A stretch of 64,000 nucleotides of DNA, taken from positions 372,001-436,000 of the forward strand of contig CAVQEH010000004.1 in the NCBI GenBank assembly GCA_963711455.1. The letters are read 5' to 3'. Both the position numbers and the translations under genes were made by a program. The stretch's first letter is position 1. The number at the start of each line of letters is the position of its first letter. Of this stretch, positions 9,210 to 15,732 are shown one piece after another. The stretch comes from DATFVA01 sp963711455 (GTDB lineage: Bacteria > Bacteroidota > Ignavibacteria > Ignavibacteriales > Ignavibacteriaceae). The notes under the pieces are model-generated. The model was given only the letters and a program-made list of their open reading frames with translations. It was not told the origin of the DNA and searched no databases.

Positions 9210-9605
9210 TTGAAAGTTTCAGGAAAGTTTGAAGTAAAACTGCAGCCTTTAGATTCTTACGCTGAGGGATCTGATGGAGTAAAAACAGGAAGAATGTCAA
9301 TTGATAAAACTTTTGAAGGAGAACTATCAGCCCAAAGCAAAGGGGAGATGTTAAGTGCGATGACTCCTGTCCGGGGTTCTGCCGGTTATGTTGCCATCGA
9401 ACAGGTAACCGGAATTTTATCGGGTAAAAAAGGAAGCTTTGTGCTTCAGCATTTTGCAACTATGAATGGTCCGGACAATTTTCTTTTAATTGAAGTTGTT
9501 CCGGATTCAGGTACAGGCGAGTTAAAAGATATTTCAGGAAAGATGACTATACGAATTGAAAACAAGCAGCATTATTATGATTTCGAATATAGTCTTAAGG
9601 AATAA
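9210..9605 (+). CDS. DUF3224 domain-containing protein
   Basis: A 131-residue protein matching the DUF3224 pattern: a small beta-barrel-type domain with GKFEVKLQPLD at the start, RMSIDKTFEGELSAQSKGEMLSA, GSAGYVAIEQVTGILSGKKGSFVLQH, and the acidic PDSGTGELKDISGKMTI segment. The function is unknown; the family is linked with stress or antibiotic-type gene neighbourhoods only loosely. The start is TTG at 9210: GGAGGG at 9201-9206 is correctly spaced, and the nearby ATG at 9199 runs into a stop after four codons. It is followed after 3 bases by the TMEM175-like gene. Confidence 0.85.
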   Translation: MKVSGKFEVKLQPLDSYAEGSDGVKTGRMSIDKTFEGELSAQSKGEMLSAMTPVRGSAGYVAIEQVTGILSGKKGSFVLQHFATMNGPDNFLLIEVVPDSGTGELKDISGKMTIRIENKQHYYDFEYSLKE

Positions 9606-9608
9606 CCA

Positions 9609-10193
9609 ATGAACAAAAGCAGGCTGGAAGCTTTTAGTGACGGAGTGTTTGCCATTATAATAACCATAATGGTTTTAGAATTGAGGATTCCCCGGGGAAA
9701 TGAATTTTCTTCACTACAGCCCGTGATTCCGGTTTTCTTCAGTTATGTCCTAAGTTTTCTCTACCTCGGTATTTATTGGAGTAACCATCATCATATGCTG
9801 CATACAGTTAAGCATGTAACAGGCGGAATACTATGGGCAAACCTGCATCTTTTATTCTGGCTTTCACTCTTCCCTTTTGTTACCGGCTGGATGGGTGAAA
9901 ATTATTTTTCACCGGCAACTCTTGCACTCTATGGAGCAGTACTATTTTTTGCCGCAATAGCTTATTACATATTGCAGATAATAATAATCAAAAATCAAGG
10001 GAAAGAATCTATACTTGCCCGGGCTATTGGAAAAGATTTTAAGGGAAAATCATCACCATTATTTTATCTTGCAGGTATTGCCATTTCTTTTCTTTATCCT
10101 TTTGTCGCAGAATTCCTTTATGTATTTGTCGCAATGATCTGGCTTATTCCTGATAGACGGATAGAACGTATATTGGGGGCAGAAAGTACTTAA
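9609..10193 (+). CDS. TMEM175-family (DUF1211) potassium channel-like protein
   Basis: A 194-residue membrane protein whose N-terminus has the family signature RLEAFSDGVFAIIITIMVLEL; the FSD motif lies on the first helix. Bacterial TMEM175 homologues are K+-selective channels with six helices per subunit. Five to six further hydrophobic segments are visible, with SNHHHMLH after helix 2 and a basic RRIERILG tail. Channel activity is inferred from family. It starts 3 bases after the DUF3224 gene and ends a probable VOC-DUF3224-TMEM175 operon. Confidence 0.85.
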   Translation: MNKSRLEAFSDGVFAIIITIMVLELRIPRGNEFSSLQPVIPVFFSYVLSFLYLGIYWSNHHHMLHTVKHVTGGILWANLHLLFWLSLFPFVTGWMGENYFSPATLALYGAVLFFAAIAYYILQIIIIKNQGKESILARAIGKDFKGKSSPLFYLAGIAISFLYPFVAEFLYVFVAMIWLIPDRRIERILGAEST

Positions 10194-10275
10194 GCTAACT
10201 GGTTAGATATACCTGACAATATTATCTTTGTGTTACAATTACATTGATTTTAATTCAATTTAAATACTAATCGGC

Positions 10276-11481
10276 TTGAAAAATATTTTATTAATTGTTC
10301 TGTTCGGCTTATTATTAAGGCTGTTTGCAGTTTTCTATTTTGGAAATTTCAAATCGGATTTTTACTGGGAATATGGAGAAATTGCAAAGAACATTCTTAA
10401 AGGGAACGGGTATTCTCTTTTTTACATAGATAATTCAAAGTTGGAATTTCACGTAACCTCCGATTCCAATCCGACCAAATCCGCGTACATGCCGCCGGGT
10501 TATACCTATTTCTTACTTCCCTTTATTAAGATTGATAATGTCGGTGTAAGAAATGCCCTGATCTATCTTGTGCAGGCTATTATTTCAACGTTGGTTATAT
10601 TCCTGATATATGTCTTAACAAAAAAAATGTTCGATATAAAAACGGCATTACTTGCTGCATTCATATCAGCGGTTTTGCCTGAATTTATTTATTCCTGTCT
10701 GTCGTTTACGCCAACCGTTATTTACCAGCTTTTAGTGGTTTCAATATTAATTGTTACTTTCAAATTGACTGAAAGGAAACAAATATATATTTATGGTTTT
10801 GGAGTATTGTTAGCAATTACAATTTACTTCAGATCAGAATTTATCTTATTCGGCTTTATCGTATTTATTACTTTTATTTTTTATAAAATGTACAGGCAAT
10901 CGGTACAAATCATTTTGATTATCCTGATATTAATATCTCCTTGGATTATAAGAAATATAATTACGTTTAATGAATTTGTTCCTCTATCTACAAGCTTCGG
11001 GTTAAATCTGTACAGGGGAAATAATCCTTACAACATCGGGGATTGGGGCGATGAAAAAACAAATGAAGAGATAAGCAAAATTAAAGGCGATAACCTGGAA
11101 GTCAGAATGAATAATATATTCCAGGATGAAGCATTTGCATATATCCTGCATAATCCTGCAGAGGTTATTAAAAACATTTTTGTTAAAGAATATTATTTCT
11201 GGATAATTAATAAGAACGACAAAAGAACTTACAACCCCGCTTATCTTCTTCCGTCCGTTTTCTTATTAATATTTTTTATTTATGGTACCATTAAGAGTTT
11301 TAACTGGCAAAAGTTTAAGTATTTATATTTATTTATCATTTATTCAAACCTGATTATTGTTATCTTTTTTCCTATGCTCCGTTACCAGTCAATGATGAAA
11401 GCAGCAATAATTCCTTTTTGTTCATTTGGTATTTTAAAAACATATTATTATATAAAATCAGGATTACTTAAAAAAGCTTAA
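10276..11481 (+). CDS. GT-C fold glycosyltransferase, family 39-like
   Basis: A 401-residue polytopic membrane protein resembling ArnT/PMT-type glycosyltransferases that use polyprenyl-phosphate sugars. The first helix is followed by an acidic periplasmic loop (KSDFYWEYGEIAKNILKGNGYS), where the catalytic acidic residue sits in this fold. YMPPGYTYFLLPF then leads into a run of about ten helices. The C-terminal third has SPWIIRNIITFNEFVPLSTSFGLNLYRGNNPYN, a usual GT39 segment. The start is TTG at 10276. The acceptor is unknown; lipid or protein glycosylation are both possible. Confidence 0.75.
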   Translation: MKNILLIVLFGLLLRLFAVFYFGNFKSDFYWEYGEIAKNILKGNGYSLFYIDNSKLEFHVTSDSNPTKSAYMPPGYTYFLLPFIKIDNVGVRNALIYLVQAIISTLVIFLIYVLTKKMFDIKTALLAAFISAVLPEFIYSCLSFTPTVIYQLLVVSILIVTFKLTERKQIYIYGFGVLLAITIYFRSEFILFGFIVFITFIFYKMYRQSVQIILIILILISPWIIRNIITFNEFVPLSTSFGLNLYRGNNPYNIGDWGDEKTNEEISKIKGDNLEVRMNNIFQDEAFAYILHNPAEVIKNIFVKEYYFWIINKNDKRTYNPAYLLPSVFLLIFFIYGTIKSFNWQKFKYLYLFIIYSNLIIVIFFPMLRYQSMMKAAIIPFCSFGILKTYYYIKSGLLKKA

Positions 11482-11488
11482 AGTAAAT

Positions 11489-12031
11489 ATGAAAAGATTA
11501 GTTAACATTAGAACAACTGAAAATATCTTCCAGGAATACAGGGATACTCCGATAGGGCTTCTTCTGGAATTTCACAACCTCGATAGGGTTTTAGATCCTT
11601 ATGATAAAGCGCAGCTACTGGTAGGGATGTGTATGGATAACCGTAAGCATTTGCGAATACCGGATAACTTTGCTTATATAATCAGGGCCGGTGGTGCAAA
11701 TTTAAGATACAGTGAATTTAAAGTATCATATGCAATTGCAGTTGGAAATGTAAAGTACATTGCTCTTATCGGACATAATAATTGCGGAATGGTTAATCTT
11801 GTTTCAAAAAAAGAACAATTTATAAACGGTCTTGTAGAAAAAGCCGGCTGGAACAGGGAATGGGCTGAAGAACATTTTATGCATTTTGCACCTATGTTTG
11901 AAATAGGAAATGAAATTGATTTTGTTACAAGCGAAGCTAAACGATTAAGGCTCAGATATCCTAAAATAACAGTAGCGCCAATGCTTTATAAAGTGGATGA
12001 TAATCGTTTGTATCTTATAAATGAAGAATAG
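11489..12031 (+). CDS. Beta-carbonic anhydrase-like protein
   Basis: A 180-residue protein with the zinc-site pattern of beta-carbonic anhydrases: CMDNR (about residues 48-52, Cys ligand plus the Asp-Arg dyad) and GHNNCGM (about 92-98, His and Cys ligands). IIRAGGANLRYSEFKVSYAIAVGNVKYIALIG lies between them. Known members hydrate CO2 to bicarbonate. This short divergent form may be a true enzyme or a paralogue with another role. It lies 7 bases after the glycosyltransferase gene and converges with the small zinc-ribbon gene. Confidence 0.8.
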   Translation: MKRLVNIRTTENIFQEYRDTPIGLLLEFHNLDRVLDPYDKAQLLVGMCMDNRKHLRIPDNFAYIIRAGGANLRYSEFKVSYAIAVGNVKYIALIGHNNCGMVNLVSKKEQFINGLVEKAGWNREWAEEHFMHFAPMFEIGNEIDFVTSEAKRLRLRYPKITVAPMLYKVDDNRLYLINEE

Positions 12032-12039
12032 AATATTTT

Positions 12040-12261
12040 TTAATTGGAATACATTGAAGGGTTTATATTGTTTGCCGGCTGAAACAAACTCTCCGGATTT
12101 TTGCTATCAGAAACACCAAGGCATCTCTGGCAGTTTGGACAAAAGAAAACGTACCTTCTGATATGAGGAATTTCAAGTTTACAAACCCACACCTTTTCGG
12201 TCTTCTGCCCGCAGTTTCTGCAGATTATTTCTATTGTTTCTTCTGCCAGCTCTTTGGTCAT
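12040..12261 (-). CDS. Small zinc-ribbon protein of unknown function
   Basis: A 73-residue protein with two CxxC pairs (ICRNCGQ near residue 14 and FFCPNCQRCLG near residue 41), making a likely single zinc ribbon, followed by a polar tail. The ATG is preceded by AAAGGAAAGAG on the minus strand, a good ribosome site. The family was not recognised. It converges on the carbonic anhydrase-like gene with 8 bases between stops. The clear cysteine pattern and RBS argue that it is real. Confidence 0.6.
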   Translation of the reverse strand: MTKELAEETIEIICRNCGQKTEKVWVCKLEIPHIRRYVFFCPNCQRCLGVSDSKNPESLFQPANNINPSMYSN

Positions 12262-12717
12262 CTCTTTCCTTTAACTAATATTTAGACTCTTTAAAAGGAA
12301 TTTGGTTGGGTACAGTAAAAATTTATTTCAGGAACAGTATGGATAAAGATAATAAAAAATTATATCTGATTATTTTCAATAATTTTACTCTACATTTTAA
12401 GTAGCACAAATTTCTCACCTTCAAATATCCTATGAGATAGATCCTGCGATCAGTATCATTTAACACAAATCATCTTTAAATAATATTCATTGAATTATCT
12501 TATCAACAAAAAATCCGGTAAACTTTGAGAAATAAGAATTGATTTTCGCTTTCTTTTTTTTAGCACAACATTTCACTAATTTTAAGATAGATGATACTGC
12601 AGCAATTATTACGGCGATAGCAATTATTTCTACCAAATTATTCAAGGTGAACATCAAATTTTTTTTGTTTGTCGGTAAGTTTGCTTTTCCGGTTTTTCCC
12701 TTTAAAATGTGTGTTTT
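12262..12717. other. Intergenic region upstream of mscS
   Basis: This AT-rich gap of 456 bases lies between the zinc-ribbon gene (minus) and mscS (plus). Apart from the tentative minus-strand frame at 12487-12654, I see no gene, tRNA or clear hairpin terminator. It should contain the divergent promoters. Confidence 0.4.
12487..12654 (-). CDS. Possible small single-helix membrane protein
   Basis: This is a tentative gene. The 55-codon frame encodes a hydrophobic stretch (NLVEIIAIAVIIAAVSSILKLV) followed by a basic CCAKKKKAK turn and a short tail, like many small membrane proteins. The frame extends further upstream to 12726, but that part overlaps the mscS start and is polar. No convincing RBS is seen. 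It lies in the otherwise empty 456-base gap before mscS. It could be chance. Confidence 0.3.
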   Translation of the reverse strand: MFTLNNLVEIIAIAVIIAAVSSILKLVKCCAKKKKAKINSYFSKFTGFFVDKIIQ

Positions 12718-13596
12718 ATGAAACAAGCTATAAATGATATTAAAGATTTTTTAAATATTCCCATAACTCAAATAGGTACAACTGATCTAACCATTTGGTC
12801 TATTGTCTATTTCCTTATACTCATATTTCTTCTCTTTTATCTTACCGCAAAAATCAGGAAATGGGTGGTCTACCGTCTTCTGGCAAAAAGCAAAATAGAT
12901 CTGGGAGTAAGGATTGCAGTTGGAACCATCCTCCGCTACATTGCGCTTGTTATTGGGTTAATTGTAGTATTACAGACTGTCGGTTTGGATCTTAGCGCAG
13001 TTACTGTACTTGCCGGAGCACTTGGTGTAGGTATTGGGTTTGGTCTTCAGAATATTACCAATAATTTTGTAAGCGGTATTATTATCCTTTTTGAAAGACC
13101 CATAAAAGTCGGCGACCGGATCGAGATTGGCGATGTAAGCGGAGATGTTATAAACATTTCAATGAGATCAACTACTATTGTTACGAATGATAATATTTCT
13201 ATTATAGTTCCTAACTCTGATTTTATTTCCTCAAAAGTAATCAACTGGAGTCACAATGATCGCAGCATCCGGTTCAATATACCTGTAGGGGTTTCGTATA
13301 AAGAAAAACCTGAAATCGTGCAGAAAATTTTACTGGAAGTTGCAGAAGAAAACGATGATATTTTAAGAGAACCAAAACCGGATGTACTTTTTAAAGAATA
13401 TGCTGATAGTGCACTTATTTTTAATCTGAGAGTCTGGACAAGAGAATATATCAACAAACCGAATATTCTGAAAAGCCAGATTTACTATGCGGTATTTAAA
13501 AAGTTTGAAGAGAATAATATTGAAATCCCGTTTCCTCAGCGGGATATTCACATTAAAAATGAAGAGATAAAAATTAAAACATCAGGAGAAAGATAG
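12718..13596 (+). CDS. mscS: Small-conductance mechanosensitive channel MscS family
   Basis: About 292 residues. It is an inner-membrane channel that opens on membrane tension to release solutes during osmotic downshock. Three N-terminal helices end in the glycine/alanine-rich pore helix LAGALGVGIGFGLQNITNNFVSG, followed by the beta domain ILFERPIKVGDRIEIGDVSGDV and INISMRSTTIVTNDN.SIIVPNSDFIS. The C-terminal alpha/beta domain ends IPFPQRDIHI, the classic MscS terminus. The ATG at 12718 is taken as start; an in-frame GTG at 12709 is also possible. The LapA-like gene follows by 6 bases. Confidence 0.93.
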   Translation: MKQAINDIKDFLNIPITQIGTTDLTIWSIVYFLILIFLLFYLTAKIRKWVVYRLLAKSKIDLGVRIAVGTILRYIALVIGLIVVLQTVGLDLSAVTVLAGALGVGIGFGLQNITNNFVSGIIILFERPIKVGDRIEIGDVSGDVINISMRSTTIVTNDNISIIVPNSDFISSKVINWSHNDRSIRFNIPVGVSYKEKPEIVQKILLEVAEENDDILREPKPDVLFKEYADSALIFNLRVWTREYINKPNILKSQIYYAVFKKFEENNIEIPFPQRDIHIKNEEIKIKTSGER

Positions 13597-13602
13597 GTTT
13601 AA

Positions 13603-13860
13603 ATGAAAGCTAAAATCATTTTCCTTTTAATACTTATTGTCTTATTCACAATTTTTGTTTCTCAGAATACTGAAGTCGTTACAGTTAAGGCATATTTCTG
13701 GGAATTCCCGATGTCTATTATAGTGCTGATCTCTTTAACCGGTCTTCTTGGTGTTATATTCGGATTTATAGTTACAAAGTTTTTTGATAGAACGGAAAAG
13801 AAGAAAGAATTAAAGGGTAGCGAAAACAAATTGGAAGAAAAAAGTAATATCAACACATAG
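13603..13860 (+). CDS. lapA: LapA (DUF1049) domain membrane protein
   Basis: An 85-residue protein with two membrane helices (about residues 4-20 and 38-60) joined by SQNTEVVTVKAYFWEFPMS, the standard DUF1049/LapA pattern, and a lysine-rich cytoplasmic tail. In Escherichia coli LapA works with LapB on lipopolysaccharide assembly control; here only the domain is shared and no LapB is adjacent. It starts 6 bases after mscS, so the two probably form an operon. Confidence 0.8.
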   Translation: MKAKIIFLLILIVLFTIFVSQNTEVVTVKAYFWEFPMSIIVLISLTGLLGVIFGFIVTKFFDRTEKKKELKGSENKLEEKSNINT

Positions 13861-13956
13861 TTAATACGCAATTGTTTTAAGGCAGGATAAGTATGCATGT
13901 AAAGTATATTTCCTTGCTTATTTATTAAATTGATTGTAAGTTTACCTAATTCGTTT

Positions 13957-13981
13957 CGCCCTTTTTAGGGCGATTTTTATT
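13957..13981 (+). promoter_or_regulatory. Terminator-like hairpin abutting the rimP start
   Basis: A 6-bp stem, CGCCCT (13957-13962) with AGGGCG (13967-13972) and a TTTT loop, is followed by ATTTTTAT and then the rimP ATG at 13985. It looks like an intrinsic terminator or attenuator placed within the translation start region of the rimP-nusA-infB operon, with no room for a normal RBS downstream of the stem. It may end lapA transcription or control the operon. Confidence 0.65.
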
Positions 13982-13984
13982 TCT

Positions 13985-14443
13985 ATGAACTTTTTTGTAA
14001 AAAATATTCAGGAACAGATAGAACACATTGTTAATAATAAAGGCTTTTTCCTGATTGATCTTGTTTTAAGAGGAGAAAGAAACAATCGTGTTATTGAAGT
14101 TTATGTGGATTCTGAAATTAATGTTTCCGCTGAGGACTGCGCTGAAATAAGCCGCGATATTGATAAGCATCTTGAAGAAGAAAACATATTTGAATCCGGT
14201 TACAGGCTTGAGGTTTCATCCCCCGGAGTAAGCAGACCATTAAAGTTTTTAAAGCAGTTTCCGAAGCATATTAACAGGAAGTTTGATATATCATACCGGG
14301 ATTTAAATTCTGTGAAAAAAATTACCGGTACTCTTAAAAATATTGCGGGAAATGATCTTGTTTTTATTAAGAGTAACAGGGAAGAAATCAGAATTGAATT
14401 CGATAAAATTATTAAGGCTAAAGTATTAATTAGTTTTTCTTAG
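13985..14443 (+). CDS. rimP: Ribosome maturation factor RimP
   Basis: RimP assists 30S subunit maturation. The 152-residue product shows the two-domain pattern: an N-terminal domain with GFFLIDLVLRGERNNRVIEVYVDSE and SAEDCAEISRDIDKHLEEE, then SGYRLEVSSPGVSRPLKFLKQF, the family hallmark. A C-terminal Sm-like barrel follows (ITGTLKNIAGNDLVF). It leads the rimP-nusA-infB operon found in most bacteria. The start is fixed by the hairpin and by homologous N-termini; no Shine-Dalgarno is visible. Confidence 0.93.
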   Translation: MNFFVKNIQEQIEHIVNNKGFFLIDLVLRGERNNRVIEVYVDSEINVSAEDCAEISRDIDKHLEEENIFESGYRLEVSSPGVSRPLKFLKQFPKHINRKFDISYRDLNSVKKITGTLKNIAGNDLVFIKSNREEIRIEFDKIIKAKVLISFS

Positions 14444-14461
14444 AGGAGAAAAAAATATAAA

Positions 14462-15709
14462 ATGAATACAGAGATTGTTGAATCCTTTGCCCAGATGGTA
14501 AGGGACAAAGGTATGGATAAAGACGTATTGGCAGCTATTCTTGAAGAAATATTCGGTCTGCTCGTCAGGAAAAAATTTGGGGATGAAGCAAAATACGACG
14601 TCGTTGTAAATATGGACAGAGGAGATATTGAAATTTTTCTCGAAAGAGAGATTGTCGATGTGGTTGAAGATCCTAACCTGCAGGTTGCCTTAACGGAAGT
14701 TAACCGGAAAGGCAACGAGGAGGAATTAGAAGTTGGTGATGATTATGTTGAAAAAATTGAACTTGCCTCATTGGGAAGAAGATTGATTACTCTTGCTAAG
14801 CAAAGCCTGAACCAGAAGATACGTGAAATTGAAAAAGACATTGTTTACAATGAGTACAAAGAACTTTTGGGAGAAATAGTTGTAGGCGATATTTACCAGA
14901 TAAGAAAGAGCGATATTCTTGTCAATCATAATAAAAATGAATTGGTACTCCCGCGTCAGGAACAAATTCCTTATGAGAGATATAAAAAAGGCGAAACAAT
15001 CAGGGCAATAGTAAAAGAAGTTCGAAAAGGAAACAGCGGTCCGGTAATTGTCATCTCACGTTCGGATAATATGTTCTTAAGGAGATTATTTGAAATTGAA
15101 ATTCCTGAGATTTATGATGGAATTATAGATATTAAAGCTATCGCCCGTGAACCCGGTGAAAGAGCTAAAGTAGCCGTTGAATCCCAGGATAACAGGATTG
15201 ATGCCGTTGGAGCCTGCGTAGGAATGAAAGGTGTCAGAATTCATGCGATTGTAAGAGAATTAAATAATGAAAACATAGATGTTATTAATTATTCTGAAGA
15301 TTCAATTGTCTTTATCCAGAGATCACTAGCTCCCGCAAAGTTGAAAAAAATTGAAGTTGATGATGACGAGAAAAAAGCAGTTGTAACCGCCGATGCAGAC
15401 CAGGTATCGCTTATTGTCGGCAGGAATGGTGTTAATATCAGGCTGGCAATGAAACTTACCGAATATGATATTGAAATTCTTCGTGAGGAAAGAGCTCTTG
15501 AAGAATATGAAGAAGATATCGAATTAATTGATTTGAAAGAAGAGCTGGGTGAAGATATTTATAATATCCTTATAAATAACCGATATGATACTGCGCTTGA
15601 AGTTCTTCAGGCAGGACCTGAAAAATTAAAAGAAATAGAAGGATTGGATGAAGAAAAGATAAATGAAATTATAGAAATAATTAAAGAACAGTTTGAAGAA
15701 GAAGAATAG
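14462..15709 (+). CDS. nusA: Transcription termination/antitermination factor NusA
   Basis: NusA binds RNA polymerase and nascent RNA to modulate pausing, termination and antitermination. The 415-residue product has the N-terminal polymerase-binding domain (to about residue 130) and an S1 domain (about 135-200, GEIVVGDIYQIRKSDILV). Two KH domains follow (VGACVGMKGVRIHAIVRELNNENIDV and ADQVSLIVGRNGVNIRLAMKLTEYDI), then one C-terminal helix-hairpin-helix region. AGAGGAG precedes the ATG. It sits between rimP and infB as usual and may autoregulate the operon. Confidence 0.96.
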   Translation: MNTEIVESFAQMVRDKGMDKDVLAAILEEIFGLLVRKKFGDEAKYDVVVNMDRGDIEIFLEREIVDVVEDPNLQVALTEVNRKGNEEELEVGDDYVEKIELASLGRRLITLAKQSLNQKIREIEKDIVYNEYKELLGEIVVGDIYQIRKSDILVNHNKNELVLPRQEQIPYERYKKGETIRAIVKEVRKGNSGPVIVISRSDNMFLRRLFEIEIPEIYDGIIDIKAIAREPGERAKVAVESQDNRIDAVGACVGMKGVRIHAIVRELNNENIDVINYSEDSIVFIQRSLAPAKLKKIEVDDDEKKAVVTADADQVSLIVGRNGVNIRLAMKLTEYDIEILREERALEEYEEDIELIDLKEELGEDIYNILINNRYDTALEVLQAGPEKLKEIEGLDEEKINEIIEIIKEQFEEEE

Positions 15710-15732
15710 GATAAAAACCAGATAAGGAAAAT

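Noticed and set aside
12539..12721. 60-residue plus-strand frame before mscS
   Set aside because: It is antisense to the tentative small membrane gene and hydrophobic only by base bias; no RBS.
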